Part shown: one piece after another, positions 9,376 through 18,918 of the stretch
Layout: each line of letters starts with the position of its first letter
Position numbering within the stretch: the stretch's first letter is position 1
Source: Trichomonas tenax
Taxonomy: Eukaryota; Parabasalia; Trichomonadida; Trichomonadidae
DNA: 40,657 nucleotides
Reading direction: 5' to 3'
Assembly: GCA_023091735.1 (NCBI GenBank)
Contig: JALKBU010000433.1
Coordinates: 1-40,657 of the forward strand
Notes under the pieces: generated by a model
The model's input: only the letters and a program-made list of their open reading frames with translations
Databases searched by the model: none
Told to the model about the DNA's origin: nothing
Translations under genes and position numbers: made by a program

Positions 9376-9882
9376 TTAAACTATCTTAATTTCTTGTCTC
9401 TTGACTGGAACTTCGATAGTCAGTTCTTCTGTCTCCGGTTTCCATTTGGCCGAGACCTCCTTCTTCTCATCTGGTATCTTATCAAGCTTCATTGTAAGGT
9501 GATACTTCGGGCAACGAAGATCTAAGAAACCGTTCAATACATTGAGATCGATATCATCGGGTTTCGTTCCATCTAGGGCGACTTTAATGACAATTGCATC
9601 GATATTTGTGTTTGAAGGATCATTCATATTGAGGCCAAGATAAACATCTTCAGTACCAATGCATTGTTTGTAGTGAACGTGGTACTTCGGTTCCGGTCTT
9701 TCATCAGAAAGGTCCTTATAGAAACCAACAGGTGTGATTTCGTCATCATCCCAAAAAGTTTCTTTTTCTTTCGCTTCAACAACCTGCTCGAAGTTCTCTT
9801 GTGCTTCCTCTTCCTCTTTGTGAGGATTGCAGTCCTCAAACATCTGTTTTAAGGCCAATATATCGACCCCAAAGTTTTCCAT
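9376..9882 (-). CDS. DNAAF6/PIH1D3-like dynein arm preassembly factor
   Basis: A 168-residue protein starting MENFGVDILALKQMFEDC. The acidic N-terminal half contains WDDDEITPVGFYKDL. The C-terminal half, about residues 75-165, is a CS/p23-like domain with GTEDVYLGLN, LDLRCPKYHLTMKL and WKPETEELTIEVPVKRQEI, closely following the layout of PIH1D3 (GTEDVFLG, LDLR-P, PET-ETLEI). PIH1D3 works with HSP90/R2TP-type chaperones in the cytosol to assemble axonal dynein arms, consistent with a flagellate. The upstream ATG at 9951 would add 23 hydrophobic residues and is rejected because the family starts with this short acidic segment. The stop overlaps TAAA. Confidence 0.82.
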   Translation of the reverse strand: MENFGVDILALKQMFEDCNPHKEEEEAQENFEQVVEAKEKETFWDDDEITPVGFYKDLSDERPEPKYHVHYKQCIGTEDVYLGLNMNDPSNTNIDAIVIKVALDGTKPDDIDLNVLNGFLDLRCPKYHLTMKLDKIPDEKKEVSAKWKPETEELTIEVPVKRQEIKIV

Positions 9883-10075
9883 AATATGATTTAATAACGT
9901 ATATGTTATGGGGATTATTAAAAATATGCAGGGGATAATCGATTTCTTCACTTTTTATACAAAACATGATTTATGGCCCAGGGTTAACTTTTAAGAAGTG
10001 GGCGTCCTCCCCATGAAAAATTGTAATGGACTCGATTTTTGAAATTTTGTTTAGTAAGCTTTTGTAATTCATTTT

Positions 10076-10666
10076 TCAATTGCGCTTTAGAACTTGACCA
10101 TCATAAAAATAGTAATCTCCATCCAAATAAGTCTATGTGTCGTACATAGAGCCATTGACTGCTCTTTGAAATTTGTTAAAATCAATGTTCCGAAAACATC
10201 GAAATATTTCAGTTCCAGCGCCCAATTTGGATCAGCTCAGCAATTATGGTGTTTGCCGGTTAATTGTACCTTTATGTTTCTATAATAATTTGATTTTTTG
10301 TTTTGAAATATCCCATAATTACCGTTGGCAAGAATATTATGATTCGAATTAGCATTTGTTGCAGATATATTGAACGAAACCGGGTAATTCTTTTGCTGTG
10401 GTTATATATGAGTGATATTGATTAAATAATTTTTCAGATTGATCAAATAATAATTATATGGTGTTGTTTTGTCTGTATGCAAATGTGTGCCATCATGTCC
10501 AAGCAGGTTATATGGTCCCAAAAATGTCCAACCTTCTAAATATGTAGAAATCTGTGCATCAGCAACATCTTGAACTGTAACACCCGGGATATAATTGCTG
10601 TAAATTTTTGTGAAAAATTCCTTCTTTAGTATCAACAGAATATGGCACTTCTAAACGAAATGGCAT
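10076..10666 (-). pseudogene. Decayed unknown gene with an intact-looking promoter
   Basis: From an ATG at 10666 the minus strand reads MPFRLEVPYSVDTKE. It then shifts frame near 10620 into FFTKIYSNYIPGVTVQDVAD and GWTFLGPYNLLGHDGTHLHT, meets an in-frame stop near 10402, and continues in the same frame with PQQKNYPVSFNISATN. Further stops and a shift follow before GSMYDT and TYLDGDYYFYDGQVLKRN (stop at 10076-10078). Continuous protein-like sense across at least four lesions marks a pseudogene. I do not recognise the family. A Maverick-type or other repeat-family origin is possible but not shown. Confidence 0.6.
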
Positions 10667-10696
10667 GCATTTAGTAAAAATGACAAATAAAAAGTG

Positions 10697-10723
10697 TTTA
10701 CATGACAGATTCTATACATGACA
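10697..10723 (-). promoter_or_regulatory. Tandem TGTCATGTAAA / TGTCATGTA boxes
   Basis: On the minus strand TGTCATGTA (10715-10723) and TGTCATGTAAA (10697-10707) point toward the pseudogene starting at 10666, 31-57 bases upstream. They are followed by TCATTTTTAC, a TCAYW-type initiator, immediately before the ATG. The plus-strand gene at 10763 diverges from here. Confidence 0.6.
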
Positions 10724-10748
10724 AATTTAACGATTTATAAATTTTCAA

Positions 10749-10756
10749 TCATTTTT
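10749..10756 (+). promoter_or_regulatory. Initiator TCATTTTT for the 10763 gene
   Basis: TCATTTTT lies 7-14 bases upstream of the ATG at 10763 and matches the trichomonad TCAYW initiator. It therefore favours 10763 over in-frame codons further upstream. Confidence 0.6.
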
Positions 10757-10762
10757 GCATCA

Positions 10763-11122
10763 ATGTATTCTTCTGCAGAGTTACAAAGCATTTTGAATGA
10801 AATAGAGAAAGAAGAAAGGTGTGAAGTATATGATTATTGCCGTAGTTACTTATTAAACAAAATTATTCAAAATAGAAAAATTATATTACAAAACTTAAAC
10901 AATCATATTCATAACTGTAGTCCTAATGATATGGAACAGATAGTCCTTCAAAATCCTAAAATAATAGTCAATAGAACCCAAAATATAAAACAAATCCAAA
11001 TCCAGGATGCCGCTATTCATGGAATACAAGAATTCAACCAAGAATCAAATCTTCCTTATGTCAAGAAGCAAGAGGAGTTAAAAAAACGATTAAACGATAT
11101 TTTAGAATTATCTTCAAAATAA
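10763..11122 (+). CDS. Small helical hypothetical protein
   Basis: A 119-residue protein starting MYSSAELQSILNEIEKEERC. It is rich in Glu, Lys, Asn and Ile, with a heptad-like pattern in the first 60 residues and a charged C-terminal helix (KKQEELKKRLNDILEL). It has no signal peptide or membrane segment, and I do not recognise the family. The TCATTTTT initiator just upstream supports transcription. Its stop lies only nine bases from the stop of the converging cyclin gene, so their 3' UTRs must overlap. Confidence 0.7.
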   Translation: MYSSAELQSILNEIEKEERCEVYDYCRSYLLNKIIQNRKIILQNLNNHIHNCSPNDMEQIVLQNPKIIVNRTQNIKQIQIQDAAIHGIQEFNQESNLPYVKKQEELKKRLNDILELSSK

Positions 11123-11130
11123 TAAACAAT

Positions 11131-12393
11131 TTATTCACGAACAAACTTAGGCATAACAAATTTTATCGATGGCGGACTATAATACATCGAATTAAAGTGT
11201 GCAAGGATCAAAGATTCTCTATCTTCGACAACATTCTGAATTGAAACTAATATTTTCTCAACAGTGCATTCTAACTTTTTAACTCCGAACAATTGGAACT
11301 CTTCGTTCAGAACATCCATCGGTATTTCACATACCTCTAATGCTATAGCAATGGAAGCAAGAGCAACCAATTCTGCACGCTCCATCGCAAGTTCTGAACT
11401 TAATAATGAGCAAATTGCTACAAACATTGCGCATTGTGATGCTCTGGCATCGGCCTGGACAACGTTCATGAATAGCTTAAGGAAATTAATCTGTGTTGTG
11501 AATGTTAAGTTAAAATTCAATTTTGATAAACTATTCAATTCCAAATTTGTAAGCTCTGTTTCTGTACATACGATATCCTCATTCCCTAGCACTTGCAGAT
11601 ATTTAGCAATTCCTGGATAATGTGAATTCTCCACTTTTGCAGCTAAAGATAAACACGCTATAGCTGTGATAAACGTAGAATCAGTATCTTGAGGTTCGAG
11701 AGATAAGATTTTATCGAATATTCTGCAGGCTAAAAACAATGCTCTTGAAGGAACTTTGAGAATTGAACAAGAATGTACAAGCCAATCGATAACGGCCGAT
11801 CTTATTCTATCATCTATGTCCTTCTGGCATGCTAAAAGTACTTTGGTGTCAAAGACCATCTCTTCTTTTCTCCATTGGCGTAAAATTGTCTTTAAGTATT
11901 TTGGAACGCATCTGTAATGGTCAGAAGGGAAAACTTCCCATTCTGCAGGTAATACTCCTATTTGAGATCCGTAGTATTCGTCATTATCTGAAATCTCGTT
12001 TCTGCTAAATGTTGGCGATAATTGTGAACAATTTTGTGATCTTTGGGAAAATTGCGATGCATTGCTTTGTGAAAATTGAGGTGCTCCGTCTTTTTCTATG
12101 ATTGATTGCTGCGAATCTCTAGGCTTGAATGGAATTTTATCACTTTGTGACTCAAAGAAGTGTAATGTGCCTTCACTTTGGGAACAATCGAAGCAAGATA
12201 CAGTTCCTAACTTGCGTGATTGTGATCCTGAGGTCGGAGTCGCGTTCGGTCGTTGAGCGCATGGAATATCGTCATCGCTGTCTTCTGACTGATCCCAGTT
12301 CTCGTTATCGATATTCTCATCATGGAAAACGTACTTTGGTGTCTCTTTCTCCATCGGCGGGAAAGAATGTTTGCTGAAAATTGAAAAAGTCAT
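11131..12393 (-). CDS. A/B-type cyclin with N-terminal SQ cluster
   Basis: A 420-residue cyclin, the regulatory partner of a CDK in the nucleus or cytosol. The cyclin N box spans about 160-290, with DIDDRIRSAVIDWLVHSC matching the canonical MRxxLxDWL signature (Arg198, Asp203, Trp204, Leu205) and SRALFLACRIFDKIL. A cyclin C-type helical region follows to about 400. The N-terminal 150 residues look disordered and contain ten Ser-Gln pairs between residues 57 and 144. No clear RxxLxxxxN destruction box was seen. The start could also be the ATG 13 codons later (MEKETPK). It belongs to the A/B/mitotic-like group by box similarity, and subtype is uncertain. Confidence 0.88.
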   Translation of the reverse strand: MTFSIFSKHSFPPMEKETPKYVFHDENIDNENWDQSEDSDDDIPCAQRPNATPTSGSQSRKLGTVSCFDCSQSEGTLHFFESQSDKIPFKPRDSQQSIIEKDGAPQFSQSNASQFSQRSQNCSQLSPTFSRNEISDNDEYYGSQIGVLPAEWEVFPSDHYRCVPKYLKTILRQWRKEEMVFDTKVLLACQKDIDDRIRSAVIDWLVHSCSILKVPSRALFLACRIFDKILSLEPQDTDSTFITAIACLSLAAKVENSHYPGIAKYLQVLGNEDIVCTETELTNLELNSLSKLNFNLTFTTQINFLKLFMNVVQADARASQCAMFVAICSLLSSELAMERAELVALASIAIALEVCEIPMDVLNEEFQLFGVKKLECTVEKILVSIQNVVEDRESLILAHFNSMYYSPPSIKFVMPKFVRE

Positions 12394-12687
12394 TTAAAAG
12401 AACGTTTAATTTTTCAGATTTGGCCATCACACTTGTTTCAATCAAAAATAACATCACCTGTGCGTCTGGAACGTGGAAATGATATCATCTATCAAAATGA
12501 AATTGAATAATTTTATTGTTTCATCAATATCTCAAATTCTTGAAAAGATTTAAACGTTGTCTATGATGTTTGTTGGTGCACCAGCATTCAGACAAGCATA
12601 ATTTTATACATCCATCTTTAAATTCTATATTTTTCGTTGAAATACAGTGAAAATGTTACAATTTTATTCAATAACTTCTGTTCCTTC
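12394..12687. other. Spacer upstream of the cyclin
   Basis: 294 bases upstream of the cyclin start and before the 3' end of the discoidin pseudogene. A TCATTTCC string on the minus strand about 90 bases upstream of the cyclin ATG is the only initiator-like site. No gene seen. Confidence 0.4.
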
Positions 12688-13490
12688 TTAATAACCAAAT
12701 AACTCGAATTCTTCTATAAAGTGACATCCATCAGCTGGAATCGAATGAATTTACATTTCCAAGTGTATGTTTTTTCTCTAGGATTTATATCTATGTTGCG
12801 GCGCTTTTCATCAATCATCTCCCATATACTTCCATCGTTTGAGCCTTCCCAAGCTCGTGGGGTTTTCCTAACGGCTTGGAGCATATCCTGATCTGATTGT
12901 GTAGCAATTCATTGCAAGTGTTCCTTTCTTGAATTCAAATGTAATAGTGTTATTTTCAATATCTAATATATACCATTGCTCATGTTTGCTATAGTTGAAT
13001 ACAACCTTTGGATGTAGCCTGCAGCAGCTATCGGAATGTATTCCAACCATTCCAGCATCGCATGGATTAACTCCATTTGCAAGTGATCTAAGGAAGTTGA
13101 AAACTCCAGCATTGGCATTGCCTTCTTACGGCAAGCTTGCATTCTTGATGTAATCGATGCCGCAGCCCATGTTTTATGCAGAATCGAGAATTTCTTTGAT
13201 AGTCGATGATGCGAAATGATCTCTCAGGATAGCAAGCGAAGAAACTAACGAGAGTGTCATCAGATTGCTTTTGTTCTCAGTGTATGTTGAATCAATCGTT
13301 TCTCAAACATCTTTTTTGGTCCAAGCTTTGGATTCAACTTTTCCATGGATTTCATTGTATATAAATCCAGGCTGTTTTCCATCCTTCAAGAAGCCAGCTA
13401 TATCTGCTTTGGCAGACATCAAATTACCTTCCTTGATTCAATGTGACGTTATTACTTCTTTGACTTTACTAAAATTTACAAATGACATAC
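12688..13490 (-). pseudogene. Discoidin (F5/8C-like) domain pseudogene of the BTB/discoidin type
   Basis: Three frames on the minus strand carry consecutive pieces of one protein: AKADIAGFLKDGKQPGF, GVFNFLRSLANGVNPCDAGM, HEQWYILDIENNTITFEF, CYTIRSGYAPSR, then after a frameshift WEGSNDGSIWEMIDEKRRNI and CKFIRFQLMD, and after another shift IEEFELFGY with a stop at 12688-12690. The order Tyr-x-Ile-Arg-Ser, Trp-Glu-Gly-Ser-Asn-Asp-Gly, Phe-x-Phe-Gly-x is that of discoidin-like C-terminal domains in trichomonad BTB proteins. At least four stops or shifts make it non-functional. The N-terminal part is not recognised. Confidence 0.7.
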
Positions 13491-13777
13491 TAATCTAAAC
13501 TCTCAGTGAATTCTCGCCGCTATAGAGATGCCACCTGCCAGATTTACTTCATAATGTACTTCACATCACTTTCCCCTTTCCGAACGTAACGTGCTCTTCT
13601 TGATCTTGTTACCACATTATATGTAAAATTTGTGCTATGTTGATTTGATGGTTTAGGAAACTTTTTCTGAAGAAGGAATTTTTTTCGAAGGACATAAGGG
13701 ACCAATGTAAGCGTTTCCAAATACTCAAAATATTCTATGAGGTATTGATTTTTGTCACATTTTTTAAAACTAAATGT
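13491..13777. other. Spacer between two pseudogenes
   Basis: About 290 bases without a supported frame; probably a degraded flank of the adjoining pseudogenes. Confidence 0.35.
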
Positions 13778-14643
13778 TCAAAATTCTCGAAAAATATTTT
13801 TTTGACCAATCATTTTGCTCGAATTATAATACGTATTATATGCAAGGCAACGAGATGGTTCCAACTTATCAAATGATCCCTTCTTTTCTAGTAACCAGCT
13901 AAAGATATCATATTGGTAGGACTGGAGTGCTATCAGTAGATCTTGATTAGAAATTGAATGACCATCATTGTATAGAGTCGTCATGATGTTTTTATTTCTA
14001 CCTCTAATAGCATGGATAAATGTTTCATCAGTAACTCGGCTTCTCATCATTTTGGGTTTGTTAAAACATTTTTCAGATCCATATCTGCAAGCGCAATCAA
14101 TCAATGAAATTTTAACACAAAAATCATAATCATCGAATTCGGTGCTGGTTCAAGGCAATAAATATCTGGTAAAATTTGATTAGGATCAAAGCCTCTTTTA
14201 TTCGATTCAACTTGTAATGCTTCAAGATCATCATTTACAACTGAGCGGAAAACAGTACCTTCTGGGGAAATGCTAATGGCATCCATTTCATTATAACATT
14301 CATCATATTTACAATCATAACCTAAGTTTTTGGCAGCTACCAGGATTTCTACTCGATAGAATTCGTAATTACTAGTATGTCTCCTTTGTAACTTTATAAA
14401 AAGCTTCGTATATGGTAAAATATTCTTAGGCCGTAATGAGCATGCAGAGTCAAGTAGAAACATTAGATAATCATTGTCTATAGTATTGTTATCAAGTTTG
14501 TCGCAAATATTTAATTATAAATTTTGAATTTCATCTTCTTCATCCCGAATATCTAATAAACAATGCACTACCTCGATGTATAGAACCAAGAATGCTGGAA
14601 TTTCTGTTTCAGAAACTGAATTAACCTTGATTTTGGATGTTAT
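13778..14643 (-). pseudogene. DUF3447/ankyrin-family pseudogene
   Basis: Aligns by eye with the copy at 571-1407. It begins ITSKIKVNSVSETEIPAF where the paralogue has MTSFTDLLFKTVGDVEIPEC, so the initiator ATG appears to have become ATA (14641-14643). An in-frame TAA lies at 14515-14517. The frame continues with FLLDSACSLRPKNILPY and ISPEGTVFRSVVNDDLEAL, shifts near 14100, and resumes as SLIDCACRYGSEKCF, TFIHAIRGRNKNIMTTLYND and YQYDIFSWLLEKKGS before stopping at 13778. Lost start, nonsense codon and frameshift together show a dead copy. Confidence 0.82.
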
Positions 14644-14666
14644 AGCTGGTATTTAAAAAACAAATT

Positions 14667-14698
14667 TTTACACGGCAAATTTCACATTTTACATGACA
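14667..14698 (-). promoter_or_regulatory. Paired TGTCATGTAAAA / GCCGTGTAAAA boxes
   Basis: On the minus strand TGTCATGTAAAA (14687-14698) is followed by GCCGTGTAAAA (14667-14677), pointing at the DUF3447 pseudogene that begins at 14643. The same pair is seen before other genes in the window. Confidence 0.55.
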
Positions 14699-15788
14699 TA
14701 TGAAAATATTTTTATTTCCACACAGTAGAATATGAACTTCTGAAACTGTAAAGTTCTATCCTCAGCTATAGAATGGACTTATACGCCATACTTCATATTA
14801 ACCGGTATAATTATTATTAATGTGTTTTTATCAATAAACAGCGAGTTTTCTTAATTGCACTGTTTATCTCTATTCTAAAGAGTCTTGAGAACTAATGCTT
14901 TAATAACATGAGAAAAAGAAAATACTAGAAACCAGCAGCCATTATTCATACCAATGTATAAGCCAATGAATAAGAAGCATAACGAATGAACATATTTGAG
15001 TAATCACCTTTATGAAATTTGAAGCGAATAAAATACCATTCAAATAAGGCAAATGCTTGAAGAAAGACAAAAGTTGCTTGAAAAGTTGGTGATTATTTAT
15101 TTCCTAATATTCCCAAAAGCAATGTTTTAATTTAGACCGGAATATTTTCAAAACATTTATAAAGCATGCAATCATAAATCTGTTTCTTATTTGATAGAAC
15201 TAGCATATGCCTTTGGAATCGTTCTATTTTAGAAAAAATTATTTTAAAATCGATTATATTCGCATGTAATATTGATAAAATCGACTAAATGATTGGAAAA
15301 TTTATATAGATATATCTGCTCTTTGAAACCAACTAAACGAATTGAGGTATTGAAGAATATTTGTCCTTGAAAATTGGAAAAAAAAATGATCTTCATGAAA
15401 ATGTCATTTTTTCCAAGAACTTAAAAATGTCAAGTAAAATAAAATTTTGTCATGTAAAAAGCATAAAAGCGATCAAAAACAATTGCACTTTGTTCGTCTT
15501 TTTTGTTACGAGCATTGATCAGACAATCATAAATTGTATCTATTTTTAGCATCAAAAAGCCAATTTACACACAGTAAATAAAACACATTAATTTTTTCTC
15601 CGACCGATGAAGAAATTGTGAAGAAGTTGGCTGAACGTGTCCTGCTGTTCCTTGTGTGTCTGCGGTTATAATTACAATGGCTAGAAATTGAATGTCTATA
15701 AAATTTTTCTCACATTGAAAACATGACCACCGATGGTGTGAAAAATTGAGAAGCCTTTGACAGGAGAGAGATGAATTCATTTTTACGA
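14699..15788. other. Spacer upstream of aldolase
   Basis: 1.09 kb of AT-rich DNA with no supported gene. It carries TGTCAAGTAAAA (15428-15439) and TTGTCATGTAAAAA (15447-15460) in the aldolase direction, about 330 bases from its start, and the aldolase initiator at its end. Confidence 0.5.
15777..15784 (+). promoter_or_regulatory. Initiator TCATTTTT deciding the aldolase start
   Basis: TCATTTTT lies between an upstream in-frame ATG (15771) and the ATG at 15789. Transcription starting at the A of TCA would leave the first ATG out of the mRNA, so 15789 is the start. Confidence 0.75.
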
Positions 15789-16775
15789 ATGGCTGTTTCA
15801 TACAAGTCCCTCGGTCTCGTTAACTCAAAGGACATCTTCGCCAAGGCTGTCAATGGTGGCTATGCTATCCCCGGATACAACTTCTCCAACCTTGAGCAGC
15901 TCCAGGCTATCATCACTGCCTCTGTCAAGACAGAGTCCCCAGTTATCCTTCAGGTCTCTGCCGGTGCCCGCAAGTACGCTAACCAGACAATGCTCCGCTA
16001 CATGGCTCAGGGTGCTGCTGAGTTCGCTAAGGAGATCCATCCAGAGCACAAGCTCATCCCAATCGTTCTCCACCTCGACCACGGTGACTCCTTCGAGCTC
16101 TGCAAGTCCTGCATCGATCTCGGCTTCTCATCTGTTATGATCGATGGTTCCCACCTTCCATACGATGAGAACGTTGCCCTCACAAAGAAGGTCGTTGAGT
16201 ACGCTCACTCCCGCCCAGACTACGTTACAGTCGAAGGTGAACTCGGCGTTCTCGCTGGTGTCGAGGATGATGTCAAGGCTGAGAAGCACACATACACGCG
16301 CCCAGAGGAAGTTCAGGACTTCGTCTCCAAGACAGGCGTTGACTCCCTCGCTATCGCTATCGGCACATCCCATGGTGCTTACAAGTTCCCACCGGGCACA
16401 AAGGCTGAAATCCGCCTCGACATCCTCCACGAGATCGAGAAGAAGCTCCCAGGCTTCCCAATCGTTCTCCACGGCTCATCCTCAATCCCACAGGAGTACG
16501 TTGACATGGTCAACAAGTACGGCGGCCACATGCCAGAAGCTGTCGGTATCCCAGAGCACCAGCTCCGTGAGGCTTCCAAGTCTGCTGTCTGCAAGATCAA
16601 CATCGACTCCGATGGCAGAATGGTAATGACAGGCACAATCCGCCGCCTCTTCGTTGAGCACCCAGAGTGGTTCGACCCGCGCCAGTACCTCGGTGAGGCT
16701 CGCACAAAGCTCACAGAGATGTACATGCGCAAGAACAAGGAAGTCCTTGGCTGCGCTGGCCATGCTTTTGATTAA
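15789..16775 (+). CDS. Class II fructose-1,6-bisphosphate aldolase
   Basis: A 328-residue zinc aldolase that splits fructose 1,6-bisphosphate into glyceraldehyde 3-phosphate and dihydroxyacetone phosphate in glycolysis. Visible signatures are VLHLDHGDS (Asp97 catalytic, His98 zinc ligand), DGSHLPYDENV, VEGELGVLAGVEDD, IGTSHGAYKFPPG (second His), IVLHGSSS (third His) and KINIDSDGRM for phosphate binding. The start MAVSYKSLGLVNSKDIF follows the initiator. The stop overlaps TAAA. Codons strongly favour C in third position, giving the gene much higher GC than its surroundings, as expected for a very highly expressed glycolytic gene. Confidence 0.97.
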   Translation: MAVSYKSLGLVNSKDIFAKAVNGGYAIPGYNFSNLEQLQAIITASVKTESPVILQVSAGARKYANQTMLRYMAQGAAEFAKEIHPEHKLIPIVLHLDHGDSFELCKSCIDLGFSSVMIDGSHLPYDENVALTKKVVEYAHSRPDYVTVEGELGVLAGVEDDVKAEKHTYTRPEEVQDFVSKTGVDSLAIAIGTSHGAYKFPPGTKAEIRLDILHEIEKKLPGFPIVLHGSSSIPQEYVDMVNKYGGHMPEAVGIPEHQLREASKSAVCKINIDSDGRMVMTGTIRRLFVEHPEWFDPRQYLGEARTKLTEMYMRKNKEVLGCAGHAFD

Positions 16776-17304
16776 ACCTCTTTCCTGTGTTTAAACACAA
16801 ATAATTCTTTTTTTTTTAACTTTCCTGCTTCATATCTAAACACAAGTTTGCTTATAAACTAATATGCTATTGATGGAAAATCATTTACTTAGATACAAAT
16901 CAGAATATCACACAATTTCAGTCAAATTCAAAAAAGATTCTCAAATTGAAATGATAATATGGGTATTTATAATTAAAAATTACTACACAAATAGACGCTG
17001 TATTTGGCTGTAAAGTATATCAAATAGTTTAAGCTACCATTACATGAATATCATCTAATGAATTTCAATAATGTGTTCATACATAACTAACAGTATGAAT
17101 AGAATGGAAACAAGAAGTTAATGAAAAATCATAAAGTGATCGTGTTAAAATTTTAATAAAATATCAATATATGATTCAAATTTTTGGTTTATCATCGATT
17201 TGGGGATATTTTAATAAGAAAAATCTGAGAACCAAATCGATATCATTTATATTCTATAATCAAATCAGTTCAAAATCGATTTTGTAAAACATTGAAAAGT
17301 GACA
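16776..17304. other. Spacer between aldolase and the GT61 gene
   Basis: 529 AT-rich bases. A T-rich run and TAAACACAA strings follow the aldolase stop. A TCATTTAT string at 17243-17250, 55 bases before the next ATG, could be the initiator of the glycosyltransferase gene. No other feature seen. Confidence 0.4.
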
Positions 17305-18918
17305 ATGCGGATTTTAAACCTTTTACCTGTTTTATACTTTGTTGTTGCGTTTTCTCTGTCAATGCTGTTTCTCGGCAGTTCCAAAGAGCAGAAGAACGAT
17401 ATTATACAGATAATCACTAAAACTCGCGGAATTTCAAATATGATTAAAGAAGTTTATGCGAATAAAGATGTTATTACAATAAAATTCACCGATTACCTCG
17501 ATGATGAAACAGTTTTGGATTCGTTTTCATTAAGAACTAAATGGGAATTCGAACCAATTTATTATCCACCAAAAAGTTTCGATATTTTGAGCAATTCAGA
17601 AAAAATAGTTACGATAAGATTCTTTCTGCCAGTTGTAGATAGCTATCAAGCAGAATTGATTTGCGAAAACAGAGTTTTTCCTCTTAATTTGACGATTCCT
17701 GATTTCACAGAAAATGCATTATCAGACAACTCTCAAATAAAGTGCCATGGACAGTATTTCGGAACAAGATGGTGCGAAGCCAAAAATATTTATTGGGTTG
17801 ATCACACATTCTTCTTTTATTCACGTGCACAGTTCCATTTCCCCAATCCATTCTTACTTCCTGGTTCCAGAGCACCTCCTTTCGATAAAATTACAGACAG
17901 ATTTGCAAACGAACCAATCGTCACAAATGTTATATTTGGTGACATTCCTCGCTCAGGAAAAGCAATTGCTGATGGTGTAGCAGTAATATACGGTGTGTTC
18001 TACAACTTTTACATGTTGTGGCACATGATTTATGATTTCTTCATTCCTTTATATTCGTTTTTAAATGTCAGGCACAAAATCGGAACTTACGAAACAAGAA
18101 GATTATTTGTGCGCTCCGATGGTTTCTGGAGATTCGCGGATCTTGCAAAATGGGTTGCAAGCAATGAGCCTTTGGTTTTAGAGAATCACTATAAGCCAAT
18201 GTTCTTCCCTTATGCAGTTATTGGATGCGATAAATTAGAAAATGACACAAATCCATTCCGAACTCAGGAACAGCAATCTATTGTTTTCAAGTATAATTTG
18301 AATCGTTCAGCAGCTCCGGGATTTAGAGAGGATGTAATTAAATCAAATGAAATCACAGTTATCGAACCGAGTGCACCACTTGTTTTGTTCATTAAGCGCG
18401 GCGGTTTAAAGAGAGATATTAAAAACATAGACAGAATCATAGATCTGTCCAGAGATATATGCAAGTTCTGTGATATAAGAGCTGTGGAATTGCAAAACTT
18501 GGAGATTCGTGACCAAATTCAGTTAATTGCACCTGCACAAGTCTTGATTGGATTCCACGGTTCTGGTTTGTCTCATGTTGTTTGGATGAAAGAATCTGAA
18601 GAAAACAGACCAACACACATGGTTGAAATCTTCCCTTATGGCTACGATTGCAGAGATTGGTATCACACAGCTGCAGATGTTGCTGGTGTTCAATATCACA
18701 TGTTGATGAACACGAAACCAGTAATGCCGGAAGGTTTGAATATAAACGACCAAAACCACCTCAGAGGATGCTGGAACAAGAATTCTTGCGGAAATACATA
18801 CTGCCATGATCGACTTAGAGATCAATTCACAGATTTGGAAGAAGATATTTTCGTTGCTGAATTCCAAAATATCACAGACAGCCTCGCTAAGACGAAAGGT
18901 TTGAATCAGACATTGTAA
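17305..18918 (+). CDS. GT61-family glycosyltransferase, type II membrane protein
   Basis: A 537-residue protein starting MRILNLLPVLYFVVAFSLSM. The hydrophobic N-terminus (about 5-26) fits a signal anchor, placing the rest in the Golgi or ER lumen. The C-terminal half has the GT61 (DUF563) signature: LVLFIKRGGLKRDI, then QLIAPAQVLIGFHGSGLSHV, the trichomonad version of the GxHGAGLTN loop that binds nucleotide sugar. The domain contains HMIYDFFIPLY before it. GT61 enzymes include EOGT and plant xylosyl- and arabinosyltransferases; donor and acceptor here are unknown. A GTG three bases into the upstream context is ignored in favour of the first ATG. Confidence 0.87.
   Translation: MRILNLLPVLYFVVAFSLSMLFLGSSKEQKNDIIQIITKTRGISNMIKEVYANKDVITIKFTDYLDDETVLDSFSLRTKWEFEPIYYPPKSFDILSNSEKIVTIRFFLPVVDSYQAELICENRVFPLNLTIPDFTENALSDNSQIKCHGQYFGTRWCEAKNIYWVDHTFFFYSRAQFHFPNPFLLPGSRAPPFDKITDRFANEPIVTNVIFGDIPRSGKAIADGVAVIYGVFYNFYMLWHMIYDFFIPLYSFLNVRHKIGTYETRRLFVRSDGFWRFADLAKWVASNEPLVLENHYKPMFFPYAVIGCDKLENDTNPFRTQEQQSIVFKYNLNRSAAPGFREDVIKSNEITVIEPSAPLVLFIKRGGLKRDIKNIDRIIDLSRDICKFCDIRAVELQNLEIRDQIQLIAPAQVLIGFHGSGLSHVVWMKESEENRPTHMVEIFPYGYDCRDWYHTAADVAGVQYHMLMNTKPVMPEGLNINDQNHLRGCWNKNSCGNTYCHDRLRDQFTDLEEDIFVAEFQNITDSLAKTKGLNQTL

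Noticed and set aside
16128..16763. Long frames on both strands inside the aldolase gene
   Set aside because: These are shadows caused by the high GC and strong codon bias of aldolase; the aldolase frame has all catalytic motifs.
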